Source of the DNA: Elusimicrobia bacterium ADurb.Bin231 | Lineage (GTDB): Bacteria > Elusimicrobiota > UBA8919 > MWCF01 | Assembly (NCBI GenBank): GCA_002069855.1 | Contig: MWCF01000068.1 | Location: 1 to 38,164 of the forward strand | Direction of reading: 5' to 3' | DNA length: 38,164 bases | Part shown: one piece after another, positions 1 through 7,081 of the stretch | How positions within the stretch are numbered: the stretch's first letter is position 1 | Layout of the letters: each line of letters begins with the position of its first letter | Translations under genes and position numbers: made by a program | The notes under the pieces: model-generated | The model's input: only the letters and a program-made list of their open reading frames with translations | The model's database searches: none | Told to the model about the DNA's origin: nothing

Positions 1-45
1 AGACATCCTATAAAGAGTCAAGTAAAAAATAAAGGTCTTTGAAAA

Positions 46-1266
46 TCAAGAAGTAGAATTAACAAAAACCCTTGCTGGGTTGTACGGCTGACCGGATTTC
101 AACATAGAGAGCATCATATGAGCAAGTTTTTTAGCGACGCAGATAATCGCCTGCTTGTGGGACTTGCCCTGAGATACTTTTTTATGGTATAGCGTCCGCA
201 TTTCAGGATTATGTTTAAGGGAAGCAACGGCAGCCATATAGAGGTGCCAGCGCAGGTATTTTGGCCCGCGGTTGGACATTAGGTTATCCCGTTGAGATTC
301 GCCTGACTGATAAATTTTGGGGAAGAAACCGATAAGACCGGTGAATGCCTTAGCGTTAGCGAAGGATTTGCCATCGCGCCCGATAGCAGCAAGAACGGCA
401 GCGAGCGTTTTTTTACCGACACCGTCTATTGACAACAGGTTTTCGCCCGGGAAAGAGTCGTTGGGACCATTAGGGGATAAAATATCCTGAATTTGGGCAT
501 CAAGTTTCTGAATGTTATTTGAGAGCGATTGAATAAGCGAAAGGATCATTTTGAGATTTTCGCCGCGGGCAGTGTGCGCTTTACCGGAATAGCAGGAGTT
601 TTTGGCAGTATCAACAAGGCGCTGTAACTCGTCGCAGTTGAAATTGTTGCCCTGGATATGACGGACGAGTTTTTCGAGATGTTTTACTTTAACATTCGCC
701 AAGTGTTTAGCCGTAGGGAACTGCTGTAAGATATTCATAGAAGCGACCGCGAACGGATTTTTGACGGCTGTTTTGTGATATTCCGGGAAGACGAGATTCA
801 GAAGCGCCAATGACTGACGCTTGTAATTGAGCAGGTCTTTGATAAATTCGTAACGAAGTTTCACGAGTTCTCTGATTGTCAGAACGAGTTCATCCGGCAC
901 GAGGCAGTTGCCGTATTCGCCTGTGCGCAGGAGTTGAGCAATAACGAGCGCATCAATATCATCGGTTTTTGCTTTTTTACGCAATGCCTCCCGGAATTTG
1001 TTGGTGTAGAACGGGTTAAGAAGAACGACCTTAAAACCGTTAGATGTCAGGAACTCGTAGATATTTTCCCGGAAGTTGCCGGTTGCTTCCAGCCCGCAGA
1101 GAAGATTGGGAGCGGCAATCTGAAGTTTTTGAAAGCGTTCAAGCAGCGACTTGAAACCGTCGGAAGAATTGTCAAGGGAGAAAGCCGGCGCGACTTTTTC
1201 GCCTAAGTCCGAAACGAGCAGAAATTTATGCGACTTGTTTGCGACATCAATACCGAGATAAAACAT
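46..1266 (-). CDS. IS110-family transposase (DEDD/serine recombinase)
   Basis: This 406-residue protein is the recombinase of an IS110-type insertion sequence, which moves through a circular intermediate guided by a bridge RNA in characterised members. The N-terminal RuvC-like domain shows the DEDD set: Asp7 (GIDVA), Glu60 (GLEATG), and Asp102 and Asp105 (KTDDIDA). The C-terminal Transposase_20 domain carries an HhH-like segment (SIDGVGKKTLAAVL, about 278-291) and the QSGES motif with the likely nucleophile Ser320. Full length for the family. The start is supported by AAAGGAG about 9 bases upstream. No frameshift or stop interrupts it, so it may be active. Only 45 bases follow the stop before the window edge, so the right end of the element is at or just outside the edge. 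The long noncoding flank lies 5' of the gene, as in the IS110 (not IS1111) group. Confidence 0.95.
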   Translation of the reverse strand: MFYLGIDVANKSHKFLLVSDLGEKVAPAFSLDNSSDGFKSLLERFQKLQIAAPNLLCGLEATGNFRENIYEFLTSNGFKVVLLNPFYTNKFREALRKKAKTDDIDALVIAQLLRTGEYGNCLVPDELVLTIRELVKLRYEFIKDLLNYKRQSLALLNLVFPEYHKTAVKNPFAVASMNILQQFPTAKHLANVKVKHLEKLVRHIQGNNFNCDELQRLVDTAKNSCYSGKAHTARGENLKMILSLIQSLSNNIQKLDAQIQDILSPNGPNDSFPGENLLSIDGVGKKTLAAVLAAIGRDGKSFANAKAFTGLIGFFPKIYQSGESQRDNLMSNRGPKYLRWHLYMAAVASLKHNPEMRTLYHKKVSQGKSHKQAIICVAKKLAHMMLSMLKSGQPYNPARVFVNSTS

Positions 1267-1288
1267 AAAGGTACGCTCCTTTGATTAT

Positions 1289-1309
1289 GTCCTGAAACAA
1301 GTTCAGGAC
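1289..1309 (-). promoter_or_regulatory. Hairpin in the transposase 5' leader
   Basis: A perfect 8-bp inverted repeat (GTCCTGAA / TTCAGGAC) with a 5-base loop sits 22 bases upstream of the transposase start and just upstream of its ribosome binding site. It could separate the guide-RNA region from the transposase message or limit read-through translation. There is no T-tract on the transposase-sense side, so a classical terminator is not supported. The pairing is seen directly; the role is inference. Confidence 0.5.
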
Positions 1310-1361
1310 AGGTTTTTCAGCAGGTTCCATGAATGTTTAGCCAACATAGCCTGATTGATAA

Positions 1362-1386
1362 ATGGTAATCCCTGAAGGGACTCCAT
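1362..1386 (-). repeat. Conserved hairpin of the 3' bridge-RNA module (copy 1 of 2)
   Basis: ATGG pairs with CCAT and encloses an inner stem TCCC/GGGA with a TGAA loop. The outer frame ATGGTA...CTCCAT is shared exactly with 1442-1466, 80 bases away, while the inner bases differ. Confidence 0.6.
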
Positions 1387-1441
1387 AGCATCCTAAATAA
1401 ATGTTTCAGGCTAAACGACAGGAAGCAGTAGTCTTTTTCAA

Positions 1442-1466
1442 ATGGTAGCCGATAAATCGGCTCCAT
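1442..1466 (-). repeat. Conserved hairpin of the 5' bridge-RNA module (copy 2 of 2)
   Basis: Same outer frame as 1362-1386, but the inner stem is GCCGAT/ATCGGC. The same geometry with different paired bases suggests a structured RNA rather than a protein-binding DNA repeat. The 3' edge also forms a 12-base palindrome (CTCCATATGGAG, 1461-1472), so an alternative fold is possible. Confidence 0.6.
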
Positions 1467-1522
1467 ATGGAGGCACAAAAACTGTCTTTCCTGCTGAACT
1501 CCCAGATTGAATATCGGGGAAA

Positions 1523-1551
1523 TTGAAATATCGACTGTAAATTATTATACA
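1523..1551 (+). promoter_or_regulatory. Putative sigma70-type promoter for the TonB receptor operon
   Basis: TTGAAA (1523-1528) and TATACA (1546-1551) are separated by 17 bases, which predicts a start near 1558 and a leader of about 100 bases. On the opposite strand the same place holds TATAAT (1549-1544) facing the insertion sequence, so divergent promoters would overlap here. Lying at the edge of an IS, this promoter could have been altered or supplied by the insertion. Confidence 0.45.
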
Positions 1552-1613
1552 AATTTTCAAATGTTTTGCGATGATCGATGATGTAGCAACAAACTTTAGT
1601 TAATTCTGTTCGG

Positions 1614-1628
1614 ATGATATTTAATCAT
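1614..1628. promoter_or_regulatory. 15-bp inverted repeat, possible operator
   Basis: ATGAT-ATTTA-ATCAT is a perfect inverted repeat between the predicted promoter and the ribosome binding site of the TonB-receptor gene. It does not match the Fur consensus well. Function unknown; it may be chance in AT-rich DNA. Confidence 0.25.
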
Positions 1629-1655
1629 ACTGAACATTATATCAGGAGAAACAAT

Positions 1656-3689
1656 ATGAAAATAAATATAGTATTTTTATCGTTCGCATTTATGATATGT
1701 GCGGAAATATCGGCTGAAACTGGAAGTTATATAGGCAATTTGGGAGATCTTGGCGAGACAAGCGTGTATGTCGGTGTTCATAAAGAGTCGAAAAAGGAAA
1801 GTCCCGCTGTAGTGGTAAACGAAATATCCGGTGAGAAGTTAAAGAAGAGTGGCGTCCAGACAGTGGCAGATGCATTGGAAAGAGTGGCAGGAGTGGATAC
1901 CAGAAATTCCGGAAAAGGGCTGAATTCCATCAGTGTCCGCGGTTTTGATCAACAGTCCATGAAGGTGCTTATTGACGGTGTGCCTGCGTATGAATCGTAT
2001 TTCGGATTGGTTGATCTCAGTGTTATGCCGGTGGCGTCAATTGAGAAGATTGTTGTTTCAAAGGGCTCGTCTTCGATATTGTACGGTCCAAATACTATGG
2101 GAGGAGTGGTGAACATAATTACGAAAAAAGGCTCCGGAGCCCCTCAGACATCGTTAGTAACTTCATTCGGAGATTTCAATACATTCAATTATGGTTTGAA
2201 CCAAAGTGGAAAATTGGGAAAATTTAATTATAATGTAGGGTATAATAAACAAACTGCGGATGGCTGGGGATTGTCCAGAGATTTTGACAAAACCAACGTG
2301 AATACCGGAATTGCCACTGATTACAAAGAAGACGGCGGAAAAAGAGAAAATAGCGATTATATAAAACAATCCTTTGTCTGTAACATCGGTTATACTCCAG
2401 ATGAAACTTTGAAAACTAATTTATCCGTAAACTGGCTTAATCAGGAAAAGGGTTGTCCTATAAGTAATTTGATGGGCTCCGCGCATAAAGTTAAATTCAG
2501 TAATTGGTCGCAATGGCAGGCAAGCGTGGCTATGGAGAAAAATTTTAGTCCGTCGGCAGCGCTTAAAGGCCGCATTTTCTATATAAATCATGAGGATGAA
2601 CTTACAGTTGACACAATGACTACCGTGTCTATGGGCGGCCGGCCATATTTTGATAAATCCGTGTACAAGGATTATTCGTTCGGCGTAGAAAGTAACTTTT
2701 ATCTGAATATTCTGGAAGATAATCTTACAAAGATCGGGTTTACTTATCAGAAAGACAGTCACAATGGACAGGACTACAATGCGTGGATCTGGAAAAAGGT
2801 TGCCGGAGTATGGAATTCCACTATTACTCCGGGCTGGTCTGCGGAAAGCATTTCCGAGGCGGATACTTACAGTATAGGTTTGGAGAATTCTTTAATGTCG
2901 ATGGATGACAAATTAACTCTCAATTTCGGCTGCGGATACAACGGTTATGTGCCGCTGAAATCAGCAGGTGTTCCTCATCCGGATGATACATGGATTTTTA
3001 CTCCTCAAATCGGCGCAGACTATGAAGTGGCTGATAATACAACTTTGTACGGCTCCATAGGGAAGAAGGTAAGGTTTCCGAGAATGAAAGAGCTGTATAG
3101 CAAGATTGCAGGCGGCAATCCAGACATCGAAGCGGAACGGTCTATTTCTCAGGAATTAGGTATCCGTCAGGGAATCGGAGATGTTAAGATTTATTGCTCA
3201 TATTTTGATAATAATATCAGCAAAATGATATATAGTCAGAAAGATGCCAGTAAAAACACTTATTATGTCAATATAGGTAAGGCGCGTATTTACGGCGCGG
3301 AATCAGGTATCGAGGCGCCTCTGACTTCAAATTTGAGTATTTTAGGCGATTATACTTATTTGTATGCCTACGATAAAACAAACAGCCATGAAATAGCGCA
3401 GAAACCAAGACATAAATTTAATTTGGCTGTTGATTATTCGTTCGGTTTCGGTTTATCCGCGTATATGCAAGGGGTATATGTAGGGCAGCAAAAATTAGAT
3501 TCTCCGGCAAGAAATATATGCGAATATACTTTGTTTAATGCCAAGTTGTCGCAAAATTTATCTTCCGGCGAATCCGGTTCGCAACAGATTTTTATTTCTG
3601 TAAACAACTTATTTGACAAAGATTATGAGGAAGGTGACGGCCCTATGGCCGGCAGAAGTTTCCTTGCCGGTGTTGAATATGTTTTTTAG
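1656..3689 (+). CDS. TonB-dependent outer-membrane receptor
   Basis: A 677-residue TonB-dependent receptor for energy-driven import of a bulky ligand across the outer membrane. I chose ATG 1656 over the in-frame ATG 1614. It has AGGAG 8 bases upstream and begins at once with a signal peptide (MKINIVFLSFAFMICAEISA, cleavage near residue 20), whereas the earlier start would bury it. A plausible TonB box (TSVYVGVHK) follows. The plug domain shows the usual order: VADALERVAGVD, ISVRGFDQQSMKVLIDGVP, SSSILYGPNTMGGVVNIITKKG (split here across about residues 95-140). The rest is a 22-strand-type barrel ending in an aromatic residue (VEYVF). The size fits siderophore/cobalamin/metallophore receptors. 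It leads the cluster 1656-7926, and the adjacent ECF-like genes suggest they handle the same ligand in the inner membrane. The ligand cannot be named from sequence. Confidence 0.93.
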   Translation: MKINIVFLSFAFMICAEISAETGSYIGNLGDLGETSVYVGVHKESKKESPAVVVNEISGEKLKKSGVQTVADALERVAGVDTRNSGKGLNSISVRGFDQQSMKVLIDGVPAYESYFGLVDLSVMPVASIEKIVVSKGSSSILYGPNTMGGVVNIITKKGSGAPQTSLVTSFGDFNTFNYGLNQSGKLGKFNYNVGYNKQTADGWGLSRDFDKTNVNTGIATDYKEDGGKRENSDYIKQSFVCNIGYTPDETLKTNLSVNWLNQEKGCPISNLMGSAHKVKFSNWSQWQASVAMEKNFSPSAALKGRIFYINHEDELTVDTMTTVSMGGRPYFDKSVYKDYSFGVESNFYLNILEDNLTKIGFTYQKDSHNGQDYNAWIWKKVAGVWNSTITPGWSAESISEADTYSIGLENSLMSMDDKLTLNFGCGYNGYVPLKSAGVPHPDDTWIFTPQIGADYEVADNTTLYGSIGKKVRFPRMKELYSKIAGGNPDIEAERSISQELGIRQGIGDVKIYCSYFDNNISKMIYSQKDASKNTYYVNIGKARIYGAESGIEAPLTSNLSILGDYTYLYAYDKTNSHEIAQKPRHKFNLAVDYSFGFGLSAYMQGVYVGQQKLDSPARNICEYTLFNAKLSQNLSSGESGSQQIFISVNNLFDKDYEEGDGPMAGRSFLAGVEYVF

Positions 3690-3708
3690 TGAATAATTTA
3701 TGTATAAT

Positions 3709-3740
3709 GCGGGTGCTGCGTTTTAATGCGTGGAACCCGC
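3709..3740 (+). promoter_or_regulatory. Hairpin between receptor and TsaA-like gene
   Basis: A 6-bp inverted repeat GCGGGT/ACCCGC (3709-3714, 3735-3740) ends 13 bases before the preferred start of the next gene. No T-run follows. It could be an RNA-processing or stability element that separates expression of the receptor from the downstream genes. Pairing seen; role inferred. Confidence 0.3.
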
Positions 3741-3753
3741 AGAAATGCAATTT

Positions 3754-4137
3754 ATGAAGATAATATTGAAACCGGTCGGAATAGTCAGGAATGGAATAAC
3801 AGACAGACATAAAATGCCTTATGAAGGAGTGGACTCCGATATATATATATATCCCTGTTTCAGAAAGGCATTAAAGGGACTTAACAAACATTCCGACATC
3901 TTAGTCATATCATATCTTCATAAGGCAAAAAAAAATGTTTTGATAGCCCGCAGAAGAAGGAAGATTCCTATAGATAAGGTATATCGCGGGGTTTTTTCCG
4001 TGCGTTCTCCGGATAGGCCTAATCCGATAGCGATATCAAAAGTAAAACTGGTTAAATCTTTAAAAGGTATTATTAAAGTTAATGGGCTGGATGTTATTGG
4101 CGGCACTCCGATTCTGGATATAAAAAATGTGCAATGA
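3754..4137 (+). CDS. TsaA/TrmO-like SAM-binding domain protein
   Basis: A 127-residue protein of the UPF0066/TsaA (TrmO, YaeB) beta-barrel family. The hallmark RSPDRPNPIAIS (84-95) and the closing LDVIGGTPILDIK (112-124) are present. E. coli TrmO (about 235 residues) N6-methylates t6A37 of tRNA-Thr with SAM; this one has only the SAM-binding domain and lacks the usual KPY after DIK. GTG 3730 and ATG 3745 are possible starts, but homologues begin at the MKIILKPVGIV segment, so ATG 3754 is preferred. It overlaps the next gene by 11 bases. Placement between a TonB receptor and an ABC ATPase, rather than in a tRNA-modification context, suggests it works on the transported ligand or a metal/cofactor complex. 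That is inference. Confidence 0.8.
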   Translation: MKIILKPVGIVRNGITDRHKMPYEGVDSDIYIYPCFRKALKGLNKHSDILVISYLHKAKKNVLIARRRRKIPIDKVYRGVFSVRSPDRPNPIAISKVKLVKSLKGIIKVNGLDVIGGTPILDIKNVQ

Positions 4138-5425
4138 GCGAAATTTGATTATTTTTGAGCAGGTTTCAATATCTTCTTCTAACAGGTCTGATATGATTTT
4201 ATTTCCATTCGATCTGGCAATAAAATTCGATAGAATACTGTCTGTAATAGGGGTATCAGGTTCAGGAAAAACCACATTTCTAAAATTGGTAATGAATCTT
4301 CTCCGGCCGGAGTCGGGATGGATTACGGAAGGCAAAATAAAAAAAATGCCCGGTTTGCGTATCGGCTGGATTGCTCAAAATCCGTCTTTGCAATTGTTCA
4401 AAAATTTTGTGTTTGAGGAGTTTTATCCTTTAACCCGTAAAGAAAGTGAGAATTGCCTGTCAAAATTCGGGTTGGATTATCTTGCGGCGAAAAGATGCTG
4501 CGAATTATCCCAGGGTGAAAAAACTCTTATAGTTTTTGCCGTTGCAATGAGCAGAAATATAAATCTGCTTGTTATGGATGAAGTAATGGTTAACCTTTCC
4601 GCGTCGCGCAGGGACAATCTTAAAATGTGGTTGAAGAATTTTGTTTCTGCCGGAGGTTCTGTAATAAGCGTAGAACATACTACTGATATGGCGGAAATAT
4701 CCGATGATATAATATATATTGACCAGGGGCGGGTTCAGCCGGTATCCGGTGAAGTCGCGCGCTCCATATTGGCAGTTGATTTCTCAGGATTACCTTTGCA
4801 AAAAGATACGACAACCTGTAATTCCGAATGCCTTAATATTAGTGGTTTGTCTGATACAGGTATAGTATCTTCTGCCCTTAATCCTCTTGAACTCAGTATA
4901 AAAAAAGGAGAGTTTATTGGGCTCAAAGGTGATAATGGTACGGGCAAAACCACTTTGCTTAATATAATAGCGGGATTAATAAAGCCGGGACGGGGCAGAA
5001 TTACCTGCAACGGGAAGAAATTGAATGGACTAAAAAGCCGTCTTGGAAAAATGTCATTTGTATCACATGAGCCCTTAAACCAGCTTTTTGCCGCTACAGT
5101 ATCAGATGAATTCGATTTCACAAGATGCGCTTTTGATGGCGGCGCAGTTAAACTGCTCAAAGATTTTAATCTTGAAACATTAAGTGATAGAGGCATATAC
5201 ACTCTTAGTTACGGCGAACAGCAACGCCTTGTGTTGTCTGTTAATATTGTGTCGCCGGCAGACATATTGCTTCTTGATGAACCGACTTACGGAATGGATA
5301 AGCAAAATATGCGAGTATTGATTGAAACTCTGCTTTCCGAGAAAAAGAAAGGCAGGACCATTATTATGGCATCTCACGATGAATCTCTATTGAACCATTT
5401 GGCGGACAGGATTATTTCCATATGA
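4127..5425 (+). CDS. Tandem double-ABC ATPase of an ECF-type importer
   Basis: This 432-residue protein contains two complete ABC nucleotide-binding domains in one chain, like a fused EcfA-EcfA' pair. Domain 1 has Walker A GVSGSGKTT (42-50), Q-loop IAQNP (82-86), signature LSQGE (127-131), Walker B LLVMDEV (147-153) and switch His in SVEHT (181-185). Domain 2 has GDNGTGKTT (268-276), VSHEP (312-316, His in place of Gln), LSYGEQQR (360-367), LLLDEPT (381-387) and ASHDE (415-419). Both catalytic Glu residues are kept, so both sites look able to hydrolyse ATP. The start overlaps the previous stop and the gene ends in an ATGA overlap with the membrane component. This supports a cytoplasmic energising module for the next two proteins. 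Confidence 0.9.
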   Translation: MCNERNLIIFEQVSISSSNRSDMILFPFDLAIKFDRILSVIGVSGSGKTTFLKLVMNLLRPESGWITEGKIKKMPGLRIGWIAQNPSLQLFKNFVFEEFYPLTRKESENCLSKFGLDYLAAKRCCELSQGEKTLIVFAVAMSRNINLLVMDEVMVNLSASRRDNLKMWLKNFVSAGGSVISVEHTTDMAEISDDIIYIDQGRVQPVSGEVARSILAVDFSGLPLQKDTTTCNSECLNISGLSDTGIVSSALNPLELSIKKGEFIGLKGDNGTGKTTLLNIIAGLIKPGRGRITCNGKKLNGLKSRLGKMSFVSHEPLNQLFAATVSDEFDFTRCAFDGGAVKLLKDFNLETLSDRGIYTLSYGEQQRLVLSVNIVSPADILLLDEPTYGMDKQNMRVLIETLLSEKKKGRTIIMASHDESLLNHLADRIISI

Positions 5426-6024
5426 AAAACAAAACTGAAGAACATTATACGATTGCGTATATAGCGGTTTTCGGTACCTTATGGGGTATATCTGAGGCGG
5501 TGTTGGGCGGCTTTTTGCATATTATCAATATGCCGTTTAAAGGCACGGTTCTTACCGCAATAGGCACCGTGATTTTATTGACAGGCGCTTGGCTGCTTCC
5601 GGTTAAAAGAGGTTTCCCGTTTTTGTATATGGGGTGCATAGCATGCGTTGTAAAACTATTTTCTATGGGAGTGCTGCGAATCAATATTTTTGTTTCGTTA
5701 ATGATAGAAGCATTCTTACTGCAGATTACAGTGTCTGCGCTCGGATATAATATATTAGGTTATCTTGCGGCAGGTATGCTGGCATGTCTGTGGCCGTTAT
5801 TTTCCAGGATGCTTTTGTACGGATTGATTTTCGGGCAGGGATTCTATAATATGTATTACGATACGCTTAAAGAAGCGCAGAAAATAGTTGGTTTGTCCTT
5901 TAAAGGCGGTATAATAATTCTGGGGATAATGACAGCCATACACGCTGCTGTAGGACTCGCTGCCGGATACATAGGATGGATGAGCGGTAGAAAATTGAAA
6001 GGTATAAAATATGGCAAGATTTAG
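5422..6024 (+). CDS. Six-helix membrane protein, candidate ECF substrate-binding (S) component
   Basis: A 200-residue hydrophobic protein with about six membrane segments (roughly 9-31, 40-58, 66-84, 88-110, 112-140, 155-185). This size and helix count are typical of ECF S components. A striking GTLWGISEAVLGGFLH segment lies in helix 1. It lacks the MHIPDG start of CbiM/NikM, so a Co/Ni role is not supported. It does not match the riboflavin, thiamine, biotin or folate S components I know. Translation is coupled to the ATPase (4-base overlap) and to the EcfT-like protein (14-base overlap). I infer it binds the ligand delivered by the TonB receptor. The identity is unconfirmed and it may belong to an uncharacterised S family. 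Confidence 0.6.
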   Translation: MKNKTEEHYTIAYIAVFGTLWGISEAVLGGFLHIINMPFKGTVLTAIGTVILLTGAWLLPVKRGFPFLYMGCIACVVKLFSMGVLRINIFVSLMIEAFLLQITVSALGYNILGYLAAGMLACLWPLFSRMLLYGLIFGQGFYNMYYDTLKEAQKIVGLSFKGGIIILGIMTAIHAAVGLAAGYIGWMSGRKLKGIKYGKI

Positions 6025-7081
6025 GGTGTATATCGGTTTGATTTTTATATGTTTTGCTATTTCTTCCAATTCTATTATACTGCTTCTTGCTGCGGCAGTA
6101 TCTCTGATTTTTAACTATAAGAAATCCTATCATAATGTATTTCGTCATTTGCCCTATTTGCTTGTATTCTGTCTTGTCTCATTCATTCTGACACGCAGTT
6201 ATTCTGCTATCGACGCTGTAGTACCTATGTTCTTAAGAACAGTTCTTCTTTATAATGCGTTTCTTATTTTTACCGAAAACATAAATTACGATAAGTTTAG
6301 GGATTTTTTGGAGAGGGTTGCCGGCAAGAAATTAGCCGCGGAATTAGCTTTGTCTCTGAATATATTGCCTGTTCTGCGCAGGAACTTTTTTTGTTCTTAC
6401 GGCACATTTTATCTGCGCGGCAATGTGACTGCATCCAAACCTCGCAGGTATTTAAGTTTTTTACATTCAGTGCTGCTGCAAGGTCTTGGCGCAGCAGATA
6501 GAATAGCGGAAAACATGTCTATGTCTGATGTTTCTGCCGGTCCGAAGATATATATCATTACCGGAGCAAGGCACTGCGGAAAAACTACTTATGCCATGAA
6601 ATTGGCTGAGGAATTTAAAACCAACGGCTGGCCTGTCTATGGCATACTTTCCCCGGGTACAATTGAGCATGGAGTAAGACGGACAATAGATGCCGTCAAC
6701 ATAGGCACAGGAGAAAAACATCTGCTTGCTTCAAGAGCTGGTTTGTCTGCTAAAAGAGCGGTTGCATACGGCGGGTTTGAGTTCTCGGAAAAAGGACTGA
6801 AATTTGCTAAGGATACTTTGCTCTCCTATAAAAAAGGCGGTATTGTTTTTGTAGATGAAATAGGCCGTATAGAACTGTCTGGCGGAGGTTATGCGGAAGA
6901 ATTGAGGACTTTACTAAAGTCGGATATCTCGTCAATTTTTATGGTAGTGCGCAGGGATTTCATTAATGACGTGATTTCCGAATTCAAAATCAGCAAATAC
7001 GAGTTGATCATAAGCGACGGGAACTGCGAACACGAATCGGCACAACGCATACCGTATTCAAGCTGTAATGAGAGAATATAA
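6011..7081 (+). CDS. EcfT-like membrane domain fused to a THEP1-type NTPase
   Basis: A 356-residue two-part protein. Residues 1-175 hold three or four membrane helices followed by amphipathic helices ending in LGAADRIAENMSMSD, resembling the coupling helices of EcfT that contact the ATPases. Residues 178-345 are a THEP1/DUF265-type P-loop NTPase: Walker A GARHCGKT (185-192) and Walker B IVFVDEIG (278-285), with the family's YGILSP strand (210-215). THEP1 proteins hydrolyse NTPs slowly and are otherwise stand-alone; a fusion to a transporter coupling subunit is unusual. It overlaps the S-like gene by 14 bases and the methyltransferase gene by one. The NTPase could act as a nucleotide sensor or kinase on the imported ligand, but this is speculation. 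Confidence 0.75.
   Translation: MARFRVYIGLIFICFAISSNSIILLLAAAVSLIFNYKKSYHNVFRHLPYLLVFCLVSFILTRSYSAIDAVVPMFLRTVLLYNAFLIFTENINYDKFRDFLERVAGKKLAAELALSLNILPVLRRNFFCSYGTFYLRGNVTASKPRRYLSFLHSVLLQGLGAADRIAENMSMSDVSAGPKIYIITGARHCGKTTYAMKLAEEFKTNGWPVYGILSPGTIEHGVRRTIDAVNIGTGEKHLLASRAGLSAKRAVAYGGFEFSEKGLKFAKDTLLSYKKGGIVFVDEIGRIELSGGGYAEELRTLLKSDISSIFMVVRRDFINDVISEFKISKYELIISDGNCEHESAQRIPYSSCNERI

Larger units (their letters stand above)
1335..1518 (-). ncRNA. Candidate IS110 bridge (guide) RNA
   Basis: The noncoding region directly upstream of the recombinase folds, in minus-strand sense, as three units in series. First is a small hairpin (1518-1501, CCC-GAT pairing ATC-GGG). Second is a module closed by CAGGAA/TTCCTG (about 1497-1419). 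Third is a module closed by an 8-bp stem GTTTAGCC/GGCTAAAC (1335-1342 with 1409-1416). Each module is capped by a 25-base hairpin with the same frame, ATGGTA...CTCCAT (1362-1386 and 1442-1466). The inner stems differ in sequence but are both self-complementary, as in compensatory change. A 5' stem-loop followed by two loop modules over about 180 nt matches the known bridge-RNA layout of IS621 (177 nt: target-binding then donor-binding loop) and its position in the IS110 group. A perfect TATAAT box (1549-1544) lies about 26 bases upstream. The fold was done by eye. Confidence 0.62.

Noticed and set aside
934-1206. Open frame opposite the IS110 transposase
   Set aside because: It is antisense to a well-supported gene, has no recognisable protein features, and follows from codon bias of the real gene.
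1520-1655. Cobalamin riboswitch before the TonB receptor
   Set aside because: No B12-box or related conserved core is present and the leader is only about 100 bases.
5422-6024. CbiM/NikM-type cobalt or nickel component
   Set aside because: The essential N-terminal MHIPDG segment is missing, so Co/Ni specificity cannot be claimed.
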